NCBI RefSeq assembly: GCF_900116605.1
Contig: NZ_FPBC01000001.1
Location: 868,001-932,000 of the forward strand
Direction: 5' to 3'
DNA: 64,000 bases
From: Pseudomonas marincola
GTDB lineage: Bacteria; Pseudomonadota; Gammaproteobacteria; Pseudomonadales; Pseudomonadaceae
The notes under the pieces were generated by a model that was not told the origin of the DNA, did no database searches, and was given only the letters and a program-made list of their open reading frames with translations. Of the stretch, positions 1-7,043 are shown one piece after another (the stretch's first letter is position 1; every line of letters begins with the position of its first letter). Both the position numbers and the translations under genes were made by a program.

Positions 1-1180
1 CTTTGTCCGGGCGAATACCGTGCACCACAAACAGGTTCATGCCCACCGGCGGCGTGATCAGACCGAGTTCACACATCAGCACCACGAAGATTCCGAACCA
101 GACCGGATCAATGCCCAGCGCGATGGCCATCGGGAAGGTGATCGGAATCGTCGCCACCTGCATCGACAAGACGTCCATGAACATGCCCAGCACCAGATAG
201 AACACCACCAGCACCAACAGGAACGCCGTGGCGCTGAGGCCAAGCGAATTGACCCACGCCGACATGTCCTCAGCAACGCCCGTCAGGCTGATGGTCAGGT
301 TAAGGATGAAGGCCGACGTGATAATCAGCAGAATCATTCCGGACACCCGCGCCGTCTGAATAAAGCAGGTGCGCAGGGTCGGCCAGTTCAGCGCCCGCGC
401 AGAAGCTGCAAAACCCAGCGCTACCATCACACCTAGCGCCGCCGATTCAGTCGTGGTCGCAAGGCCGGTGTAGATGCTGCCCATGACCACGCCGAAAATC
501 ACCACAGGCGCAATCAGGTGCACCGAGGCACGCAACTTAAGCGCCAATGGCACGTTTGCTTCACGCATCGCCGCTTTTTCAGCGCCGCAATGGGTAAGCG
601 CAATAAACAACATGAACAAACCGCTTAACAGCAAACCTGGAACGATACCGCCCATGAACAACTGGCCAATCGAGGTATTGGTCAGTGAGCCATAAATGAT
701 CAGGTTGACGCTCGGCGGAATCAGAATGCCCAGCGTGCCGCCCGCCGCCAACGTGCCCAGCGACGGCGCCACTGCATAACCGCGCGCCTGCAAAGATGGT
801 AACGCCACAGTACCGACTGTTGCAGCAGTGGCCACCGACGATCCCGAAGTGGCGGCGAACAACGCGCAAGTGGCGATATTGGAATGCAGCAAGCCTCCGG
901 GCAAACGCCCCATCCACGCCGACAACGCCAAATACATGCGGTCGGCAATACCGGCTCGCAGCAGAGTTTCACCGAGCAGAACGAACAGTGGAATCGAGGT
1001 CAGCAGATTATCGTTCTGCACGCCCCACACCACCGGAGAAATCGAATCGAGAAACGGCATGCCATACGCCAGCACACCACCAATAATACCAACAACCGCC
1101 ATCACCACAGCAATCGGCAGACCTGCCAGCATCAGCAGAATCATCGCCACAAAGGCGATCAGTACAAATACGACACTCAT
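1..1180 (-). CDS. TRAP transporter large permease, DctM family (3' end outside window)
   Basis: The minus-strand frame stays open from ATG at 1180 to the window edge, about 393 codons. It encodes a very hydrophobic protein with DctM/TRAP-T features: an N-terminal helix (SVVFVLIAFVAMILLML), a central glycine/serine-rich stretch around ATSGSSVATAATVG, and the ILIPPSVNLIIYG motif near residue 180. DctM is the ion-coupled transmembrane subunit that moves solute delivered by the periplasmic DctP. The start overlaps the stop of the small permease (ATGA), so the two are translationally coupled. The usual family length is about 425 residues, so only a short C-terminal piece is missing. Confidence 0.95.
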   Translation of the reverse strand, partial: MSVVFVLIAFVAMILLMLAGLPIAVVMAVVGIIGGVLAYGMPFLDSISPVVWGVQNDNLLTSIPLFVLLGETLLRAGIADRMYLALSAWMGRLPGGLLHSNIATCALFAATSGSSVATAATVGTVALPSLQARGYAVAPSLGTLAAGGTLGILIPPSVNLIIYGSLTNTSIGQLFMGGIVPGLLLSGLFMLFIALTHCGAEKAAMREANVPLALKLRASVHLIAPVVIFGVVMGSIYTGLATTTESAALGVMVALGFAASARALNWPTLRTCFIQTARVSGMILLIITSAFILNLTISLTGVAEDMSAWVNSLGLSATAFLLVLVVFYLVLGMFMDVLSMQVATIPITFPMAIALGIDPVWFGIFVVLMCELGLITPPVGMNLFVVHGIRPDK

Positions 1181-1749
1181 ACCGGCTTCACCTGGCTGCG
1201 TTGTTCGATGTTGCCCAGTTCTTCGGCCAGTTCATCTTTGGCCCCGCGTGGATTGAAGCCATGGTTCAGCGCATGAATGCGGCGGTTTACCAGCAAGTAG
1301 GTCGCCCGAACCGCCATGCCGAACGCTACCAGCATGAAAATCACCTGTCCGGCAAACCACAAGCTCTGTGGATAAATCAGCGGCGTTGCCCATGGCGTTT
1401 GTGCGGTGCTTTGATAGTCCAGCGTGTCGCGCACCACGCCCCAACTTAGGAAACCCAACAGGCCTGCAAAACTGGCCATCAGCACGCTGGAAAACCAGTT
1501 CAGCGCCGCCTGCCAGCCCGCCGACAAGCGCTCATAGAACACATCCACACGAATGTGATTACGCCCGAACAAAGCCAGCGTGAAGGCCAGCGTAGCCCCT
1601 ACTGCCAAGGCATAGCCGCCCAGCTCATTGGCGCCTTGCAACGAGACGCCAAGAAGCTTTCGCGCCAGCACTTCGATGCTGATCCAGCCGGACAGGGCGA
1701 TAAAGATGCCGCCAAATATCGCTGCAAGCGTGTTTTCGATACGCGACAT
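1177..1749 (-). CDS. TRAP transporter small permease, DctQ family
   Basis: A 190-residue membrane protein with about four hydrophobic helices (AAIFGGIFIALSGWISIEV, GGYALAVGATLAFTLALFG, a third near residues 90-110 and a fourth near 138-160). This layout and length are typical of the DctQ subunit, which pairs with DctM. It lies between dctP (27 nt gap upstream) and dctM (4-nt overlap), the standard P-Q-M order. The substrate cannot be read from this subunit. Confidence 0.93.
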   Translation of the reverse strand: MSRIENTLAAIFGGIFIALSGWISIEVLARKLLGVSLQGANELGGYALAVGATLAFTLALFGRNHIRVDVFYERLSAGWQAALNWFSSVLMASFAGLLGFLSWGVVRDTLDYQSTAQTPWATPLIYPQSLWFAGQVIFMLVAFGMAVRATYLLVNRRIHALNHGFNPRGAKDELAEELGNIEQRSQVKPV

Positions 1750-1778
1750 GATGATCGCCCTCCGCTGAATGGTTTGGG

Positions 1779-2819
1779 TTACTTCAGGCCAACAACAGGA
1801 CCGACCTTGGCTTTCCAGTCAGCCGAGCACTGTGGGTTGACCTTGTCGCATACGGCGGCCCAATTCGGCAGCGAAATAGACTGCAATGCACCTTTGAGCA
1901 ACTGGCGATCGGCATCACTGGGCTCAACGCTGATCAGCTTGTATTTCTTGCCAGTGGTGCACGGTTCCGCGCCAACGTTGCAGTTCAGAGCATCCTTATA
2001 AAGCTCTTCGGAGTACGCCCAGATTTTGCTGTTAAGGATGTCGAAGGCTGTCTGCAATTTGGCTTGCTGCGCAGCGTCGAGCTTGTTCCAGGACTTGAGG
2101 GAAATGCCGTAGCCGTTCAGGCCCATCTGCACGCCGAGGGGAATCTGCCTAGTGGCAATTTCTGTCCAGCCTGCCGAGTTGGCCGAGCTTGGCCCGGTGA
2201 TAGCGCAATCAACCACGCCGAGCGAAAGGGACTGATGCGTTTCAGCAAAGCTCATTGGCACCGGAATCCCGCCGATGGACTCAACGAACTGCGCAAGGTT
2301 CTGATCCGATACGCGCACCTTCAACCCCTTAACATCGGCAAAGCTTGCAACCGGCGACTTGCAAAAGAGAATTTGCGGACCGAAAGGCCAGACGCCCAGC
2401 AGCTTGACGCGAAACTGCTTCTGCAGGCGCTGATCGAGGGTATCGAAATAGGCATCTGCAACCTTGCGACCAGTCTCGTAGTCTGGGTTCAGGCCAACCA
2501 GATCAAGACCCAGCAAGGCCGGTTCATCACGCGAGTTTTGCGAGGCGCGGATCGAAACCAGATCGAACAGGCCGGACTTGAGTACACGCAATTGTTCGGT
2601 GTCCTTGATCCCGGTGGTGTCGATTGGCTTGTAGTCCACCGTGACCGGCAACCCGGTATTTTCAGCAAAGTTCTCGAAGAACGGCTGCTCGATGTTCTTC
2701 TGGATCAGGCCGGTTGCCAGCGGCTGGCCGATTGCCTTCCATTTGATCGCTTCATCCGCCTGAGCGGAGCTGATTGCAAGGGTCGCGATCAAGCTGGCAA
2801 CGAGGGGGGTGATTCTCAT
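1779..2819 (-). CDS. TRAP transporter periplasmic solute-binding protein, DctP family
   Basis: A 346-residue protein starting MRITPLVASLIATLAISSAQA, a Sec signal peptide with probable cleavage after AQA. ATG at 2819 is chosen over an in-frame start 17 codons upstream because it has CAGGAG about 10 nt upstream and puts the signal peptide at the N-terminus. The mature part has the DctP/TAXI-like pattern, including the segment VKGLKVRVSDQNLAQFVESIGG, which resembles the ligand-carboxylate-binding region of DctP proteins. First gene of the dctPQM operon. The neighbouring imidase- and AMDase-like genes suggest a dicarboxylate-like or cyclic-imide-derived ligand, which is inference. Confidence 0.94.
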   Translation of the reverse strand: MRITPLVASLIATLAISSAQADEAIKWKAIGQPLATGLIQKNIEQPFFENFAENTGLPVTVDYKPIDTTGIKDTEQLRVLKSGLFDLVSIRASQNSRDEPALLGLDLVGLNPDYETGRKVADAYFDTLDQRLQKQFRVKLLGVWPFGPQILFCKSPVASFADVKGLKVRVSDQNLAQFVESIGGIPVPMSFAETHQSLSLGVVDCAITGPSSANSAGWTEIATRQIPLGVQMGLNGYGISLKSWNKLDAAQQAKLQTAFDILNSKIWAYSEELYKDALNCNVGAEPCTTGKKYKLISVEPSDADRQLLKGALQSISLPNWAAVCDKVNPQCSADWKAKVGPVVGLK

Positions 2820-2888
2820 AAAGGGCAAACTCCTGGACGATTGGCTGTTTTGTGGGTCAGCGAACTGCAAGTGAGTACATAACTTTCA

Positions 2889-2905
2889 AATGTATTGCGT
2901 ACATT
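2889..2905. promoter_or_regulatory. Perfect inverted repeat, candidate GntR operator for the TRAP operon
   Basis: AATGTA-TTGCG-TACATT is a perfect 6-5-6 inverted repeat located 70-86 nt upstream of the dctP start. Symmetric GTA/TAC half-sites with an odd spacer are typical of FadR-subfamily operators. The cognate regulator is inferred from the adjacent gene. Confidence 0.5.
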
Positions 2906-3050
2906 CTTGAAATCACTTTTGCAGGTATTGTGCCAATCAGCTGTATACCCCTGCGTAGCGGGAAAGGCTGCTCGCTGCTTGCCTGAAGTGATCACGTACC
3001 GGGCATGAGACTGGCACCGCGAGGGTGCGCGACGCTGAAGGAGGCACCGC

Positions 3051-3077
3051 ATGAGTGCAGTGTGTTGTGTCACTTGA
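3051..3077 (+). other. Possible leader peptide ORF, MSAVCCVT
   Basis: An eight-codon frame with a near-consensus Shine-Dalgarno AAGGAGG (3038-3044) placed 6 nt before the ATG, and a TGA stop at 3075-3077. It carries two adjacent Cys codons. It lies 75 nt upstream of the GntR regulator start. Coding of this size cannot be proven from sequence; the strength of the ribosome site is the only argument. Confidence 0.25.
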
Positions 3078-3115
3078 CAGCGAGAGGGGTACTGCTCATT
3101 GTTCAGAATTATTGG

Positions 3116-3132
3116 GTACAATATTTTTGTAC
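3116..3132. promoter_or_regulatory. Inverted repeat GTACAA-N5-TTGTAC, candidate GntR autoregulatory site
   Basis: A perfect 6-bp dyad with a 5-nt spacer (TATTT), 20 nt upstream of the GTG start of the regulator gene. It shares GTAC-type half-sites with the palindrome at 2889-2905, though the half-sites face the opposite way, so the two may not bind the same protein equally. Confidence 0.4.
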
Positions 3133-3151
3133 AATTGATTGAGGCTGAATC

Positions 3152-3829
3152 GTGGAATCAACCAACAAGCCGGGCATTAATGAAATTGCCGACCGCATCG
3201 TCAACGCGATCATGGAGCACCGGCTGCCGCCCGGCATCAAGCTTGCGGAAGAGAAACTGGCCAGCGCGTTCGGGGTCAGCCGCACCAAGATTCGCCAGGC
3301 ATTAACCCGGCTGGCCAAAGATGGCCTGGTACGCCTGACGCCCAACCGCGGCGCCTTTGTGGCAAGCCCAACCGTACAGGAAGCGCTCGACCTGTTTGCC
3401 GTGCGCCGCCTGCTCGAACCCGAGGTTATTCGCAACACCGTTGAACGGGCTGGCAAGGCCGAAATTGACCGCCTCAACCAGCATTTGAAGCTCGAAGCCG
3501 AGGCCCGCGCACGTCACGACCGGCGAGCAATCATCAAGCTTTCCGGTGAATTTCACATGCTTCTCGCCGAGGTATCCGGCAACAGTTTCATCAGCAAGAT
3601 GATGGCTGAACTGTGTCCGCTTACTTGCCTGATCATTGCCCTGTACGACTCGCCGCAAACCCCGGCCTGCCCCGAAGACGAGCACAGCAAGATCGTCGAA
3701 GCAATTACCGCCAAAGACAGCGATAAGGCCATTGAGCTGATGCTCCATCATCTCAACCATGTCGAGCAGGAACTCAATCTGGGTGGCCACAGCAAGCCCG
3801 ATATCGACTGGGACCAGATGTTCGGCTAA
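3152..3829 (+). CDS. GntR family transcriptional regulator, FadR subfamily (FCD domain)
   Basis: A 225-residue regulator. Residues about 10-75 form the winged helix (PPGIKLAEEKLASAFGVSRT, then RQALTRLAKDGLVRL), and residues about 85-215 form an all-helical FCD ligand domain with the LFAVRRLLEPEV start and metal-ligand candidates GEFHMLLAE and HHLNHVEQE. It starts at GTG 3152 with GAGG 7 nt upstream. FCD regulators usually sense small carboxylates and repress adjacent catabolic genes. It is divergent from the TRAP operon and points at the 4083-7034 enzymes, so control of both is likely. Confidence 0.93.
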   Translation: MESTNKPGINEIADRIVNAIMEHRLPPGIKLAEEKLASAFGVSRTKIRQALTRLAKDGLVRLTPNRGAFVASPTVQEALDLFAVRRLLEPEVIRNTVERAGKAEIDRLNQHLKLEAEARARHDRRAIIKLSGEFHMLLAEVSGNSFISKMMAELCPLTCLIIALYDSPQTPACPEDEHSKIVEAITAKDSDKAIELMLHHLNHVEQELNLGGHSKPDIDWDQMFG

Positions 3830-3993
3830 GCCATTCGCCAGCCGCCCAGCCCGTACACCTGCCCTGCAGAGGTTGCCCGTCCCCGGAGGCAACTTCTACA
3901 GGAAACACATGCCGTTCTATCCCCAGCGCGCCTCCAGCCTTGACCTTGTCGAGCAATTATTGGCAGGCATATTGCTTAGATAAACTCCAAGAT

Positions 3994-4025
3994 TGCATCC
4001 AATTTTGTTTTTTATTATGGATGCA
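3994..4025. promoter_or_regulatory. Inverted repeat TGCATCCA-N16-TGGATGCA upstream of the AMDase-like gene
   Basis: A perfect 8-bp dyad with a 16-nt A/T-rich spacer, 58 nt upstream of the ATG at 4083. It could be a two-half-site operator (centres 24 bp apart) or an RNA hairpin in the leader. The 253-bp gap 3830-4082 otherwise shows only A/T-rich promoter-like sequence. The half-sites do not resemble those upstream of dctP. Confidence 0.35.
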
Positions 4026-4082
4026 CATATATTCAAACCAATAGGCTCATGCGCTGGGCTGCAGATAAACGGATCTTCATTA

Positions 4083-4811
4083 ATGACTAAACGTATTCGG
4101 CTCGGCGTGCTGACGCCCTCCTCCAACACCGCACTGGAACCCATCACTTCCGCAATGGTTGCCCAAGTGCCAGGCGTTACGGCGCACTTCTCACGGTTTA
4201 CGGTGACTGAAATATCGCTGGCCGAGCAGGCACTCGGCCAGTTCGATGACAGCAAGATTCTCGCCGCGGCCAAGTTGCTCGCCGATGCGCACGTCGATGT
4301 GATCGGCTGGAGCGGCACTGCCGCAGGTTGGCTTGGGTTTGAGCACGACCGTAATCTGTGCCGCCGCATCACCGAAGCCACCGGTATTCCTGCTACCACC
4401 TCGGTGCTGGCGCTGAATGAGATCCTCCAGCGCACGGGCCGCGAAGACTTCGCTCTGGTTTCGCCCTACACCGCCGATGTGCAGCAACGCATCATCAACA
4501 ACTACACAAGCGCAGGCATTGCCTGCAAGGGCGAGTCGCACCTGAATATCAGTGTGAATTTCGACTTTGCCGAAGTGGATGCACAAACCCTGACCCGCCA
4601 GGTCATGGATATGGCCAAAACCAACCCTGCTGCGATTCTCACCTACTGCACCAATCTGCAAGCCACACCACTGGTTAAGGAATGGGAAGCCGAATTGGGC
4701 ATCGCAGTAATCGATACCACTGCCACTGTCGTCTGGAAAATGCTGCGCATGTGCGGTATCGACACCACAACCATCAACGGCTGGGGCCGTTTCTTTGCGG
4801 AGGCCAAATAA
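4083..4811 (+). CDS. Asp/Glu racemase superfamily enzyme, arylmalonate decarboxylase/maleate isomerase-like
   Basis: A 242-residue protein of the maleate isomerase/arylmalonate decarboxylase (AMDase) group. Visible motifs are LGVLTPSSNTALEP at residues 7-20, WSGTAAG at 76-82 and ILTYCTNLQA around Cys189. In racemases and maleate isomerases both motifs normally carry a catalytic Cys; here the first position is Ser-Gly-Thr and only Cys189 remains, a pattern known from AMDase (Gly74/Cys188). A decarboxylase or other one-cysteine chemistry is therefore as plausible as isomerisation. ATG 4083 is used because upstream in-frame codons add non-homologous sequence. One base separates its stop from the amidohydrolase start. 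Confidence 0.85.
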   Translation: MTKRIRLGVLTPSSNTALEPITSAMVAQVPGVTAHFSRFTVTEISLAEQALGQFDDSKILAAAKLLADAHVDVIGWSGTAAGWLGFEHDRNLCRRITEATGIPATTSVLALNEILQRTGREDFALVSPYTADVQQRIINNYTSAGIACKGESHLNISVNFDFAEVDAQTLTRQVMDMAKTNPAAILTYCTNLQATPLVKEWEAELGIAVIDTTATVVWKMLRMCGIDTTTINGWGRFFAEAK

Positions 4812-4812
4812 C

Positions 4813-6252
4813 ATGGCTGCATTCGATCTGGTCATCCGCAACGCCCGTTGCGCTACCGCGGCCGACACCTTCAATGCCGACATCGGCATCATTCAGGGGC
4901 GCATTGCCGCGCTTGGGCTCGACCTTGCTGGCGGCGCAGAAGAAATTGATGCGGCCGGCCGCTGGGTATTGCCCGGCGGTATCGACGCGCATGTCCATTT
5001 CGACCAGCCGACCAATGACGGCTCGCGCATGGCCGATGACTTTCTCACTGGCACCCGCTCGGCAGCCTGCGGCGGCACCACCACGGTGATCCCGTTCGCC
5101 TGCCAGCAAAAAGGCCAGAGCCTGCGCGCGGCGGTTGAGGACTATCACCAGCGCGCCGAAGGCAAGGCCAGCGTTGACTATGCATTCCACCTGATTGTCG
5201 CGGACCCGACCGACAATGTGCTGGACGTCGAACTGCCCGCGCTGATCCGCGAAGGCTACAGTTCGTTCAAGATTTACATGACCTACGATGATCTCAAGCT
5301 CAACGACCGGCAGATCATCGACGTGCTCGCCATTGCCCGCGCCGAAGGGGCGATGGTGATGATCCACGCGGAGAACACCGACTGTATTTCGTGGCTCACC
5401 GAGCGCCTGCTCAAGCAGGGTAAAACCGCACCCCGCTACCACGCGCAATCGCGGCCGATGCTGGTTGAGCGGGAAGCCACGCACCGCGCTATCGCCCTGT
5501 CTGAGTTGGTCGATGTACCGATTTTGATTGTTCACGTCTCGGGGCGTGAAGCGGTCGAGCAGATCCGCTGGGCGCAAGGTCAGGGCCTGCGCATTTATGC
5601 CGAAACCTGCCCGCAATACCTGTTCCTCACTGCAGAGGATCTCGGCCTTGAAGACGATGAACACAACCATGGGGCGAAATGCATTTGCAGCCCGCCGCCG
5701 CGCGATAAAGCCAACCAGCAAGTGATTTGGGACGGCCTTGAGTCAGGGCTGTTTCAGGTGTTCTCATCTGACCACGCGCCCTTCTGTTTTGATGGCCCGG
5801 ACGGCAAGAAAGCGGCCGGCGCAGACGCCAGTTTCGACAAGATTCCCAACGGCATTCCCGGCGTCGAAACGCGCCTGCCGCTGCTGTTCTCGCACGGCGT
5901 ACTCAATGGCCCGCTGGAGATGAGCCAGTTTGTCGCGTTAACGTCCACCAACCCGGCGAAAACCTACGGGCTGTATCCACGCAAAGGTTCTATCGCCGTG
6001 GGCGCCGACGCCGATCTGGTGATCTGGGACACCGGCCTCGAGCGCACGATCAAAAATACCGATCTGCACCACGCCGTCGATTACACACCCTATGAAGGCA
6101 TAGCCGTGAGCGCCTGGCCTGCGATTACCCTGCTGCGCGGCGAGATCGTCTGGCGTGACGGCGAGTTCACGGGACAGGCTGGCAAGGGCCAGTTCCTGCC
6201 GTGCGACTTACCCACACCCGCGCACCCGAAAACCCGCAAGGACCACTCATGA
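4813..6252 (+). CDS. Dihydropyrimidinase/hydantoinase-family amidohydrolase
   Basis: A 479-residue cyclic amidohydrolase with a complete binuclear metal site: HVH (His60, His62), the lysine of SFKIYMTY (Lys153, carboxylated in the family), His185 in IHAEN, His241 in VHVSG and Asp320 in SSDHAPF. Family members hydrolyse the ring amide of dihydropyrimidines, hydantoins, cyclic imides or allantoin. No dihydropyrimidine dehydrogenase or beta-ureidopropionase gene lies beside it, so a role in standard uracil breakdown is not supported here. The AMDase-like neighbour suggests a cyclic imide or substituted hydantoin. The ATG at 4813 follows the previous stop by one base; the 3' end overlaps the next gene (ATGA). 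Confidence 0.9.
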   Translation: MAAFDLVIRNARCATAADTFNADIGIIQGRIAALGLDLAGGAEEIDAAGRWVLPGGIDAHVHFDQPTNDGSRMADDFLTGTRSAACGGTTTVIPFACQQKGQSLRAAVEDYHQRAEGKASVDYAFHLIVADPTDNVLDVELPALIREGYSSFKIYMTYDDLKLNDRQIIDVLAIARAEGAMVMIHAENTDCISWLTERLLKQGKTAPRYHAQSRPMLVEREATHRAIALSELVDVPILIVHVSGREAVEQIRWAQGQGLRIYAETCPQYLFLTAEDLGLEDDEHNHGAKCICSPPPRDKANQQVIWDGLESGLFQVFSSDHAPFCFDGPDGKKAAGADASFDKIPNGIPGVETRLPLLFSHGVLNGPLEMSQFVALTSTNPAKTYGLYPRKGSIAVGADADLVIWDTGLERTIKNTDLHHAVDYTPYEGIAVSAWPAITLLRGEIVWRDGEFTGQAGKGQFLPCDLPTPAHPKTRKDHS

Positions 6253-7034
6253 CCGACACATCACAACTGCACGATGCACTGATCGAGACGTGGCGTTCGG
6301 GCAAGCCGCTCAGCGAGGAAGCCGCTACTCGTTTGGCGCCGGCCGATAATCAGGCGGCGTATCGTGTTCAGCATCAGGTGGGCGAGGCGTTGCAATGGTT
6401 TGCGCAGGGCCGTCCACACGCTTGGAAAATTGGCGCGGCCAGTAAGGAATCACTGCCCACCGCCGCCCCGATTGCCGATGCGGTGGTTATTCATGGCTTG
6501 CCAGAAAGCCCTGCACAGTTGCCACTGAGCGCACGCCACACATTGTTTGGCATTGAGGTGGAACTGGCCATTCGCTTGGCCCGCGACTTGCCGGCAAGCA
6601 CCGATGCCGCGCAAATAAAGGCGGCGATTGCCGAGGTCATTGTCGCCATTGAAGTCTGCGATGTGCGGGCGCAGGCGTGGCAAAAATTGCCAGCCACGTT
6701 TCGGCTGGCAGACCAGCAGATGAATCGCTGGCTGATTCTTGGCAATACGACTGCGGGAGGCTGGCAAGACGACTACGCGCAGCGTGGCGTGCAATTACAG
6801 GTGAATGGTGCGCCAGTTGCACTGAAGGACTCGCGTCACCCGCTGGGTGATCCGCTGTGTCTGTTGCCGTGGTTGTGCAATCACGTCGCCGAGCAATATC
6901 CGGCTGGGCTGCGCGCAGGCGACGTCATCACCACCGGTACCTGGACCGGATTGTATGAGGCGCAACCGGGCGACCGCATCTGCGCCAGCTTCGACGGGCT
7001 CGGCGGCGTTGCGCTGAATATCGCCAACGCCTGA
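6249..7034 (+). CDS. 2-keto-4-pentenoate hydratase (MhpD)/FAH-family protein
   Basis: A 261-residue protein with the hydratase fold signature: WKIGAASKES near residue 58, LFGIEVELAIRLARDL near 100 (the E-x-E type metal ligands) and a C-terminal DVITTGTWTGLYEAQPGD segment. MhpD-type enzymes add water to 2-oxopent-4-enoate; related FAH proteins hydrolyse or decarboxylate acyl pyruvates. The ATG at 6249 overlaps the preceding stop, so it is translationally coupled to the amidohydrolase. Its actual substrate in this cluster is unknown. It ends 9 bp from the convergent giant-adhesin gene with no visible terminator between. Confidence 0.85.
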   Translation: MTDTSQLHDALIETWRSGKPLSEEAATRLAPADNQAAYRVQHQVGEALQWFAQGRPHAWKIGAASKESLPTAAPIADAVVIHGLPESPAQLPLSARHTLFGIEVELAIRLARDLPASTDAAQIKAAIAEVIVAIEVCDVRAQAWQKLPATFRLADQQMNRWLILGNTTAGGWQDDYAQRGVQLQVNGAPVALKDSRHPLGDPLCLLPWLCNHVAEQYPAGLRAGDVITTGTWTGLYEAQPGDRICASFDGLGGVALNIANA

Positions 7035-7043
7035 ACCGCCTTG

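Larger units (their letters stand above)
2820..3151 (+). promoter_or_regulatory. Divergent control region between dctP and the GntR regulator
   Basis: A 332-bp non-coding region between two divergent genes. It holds two A/T-rich inverted repeats with TAC/GTA cores (listed separately), an extra half-site AGTACAT at 2874-2880, and a minute reading frame with a strong Shine-Dalgarno. Such placement is usual for a GntR-family regulator controlling both itself and the divergent operon. Confidence 0.6.

Noticed and set aside
4813..6252. Assignment of the amidohydrolase as the uracil-pathway dihydropyrimidinase
   Set aside because: The dehydrogenase and ureidopropionase genes that normally adjoin it are absent, and its neighbours belong to other chemistry.
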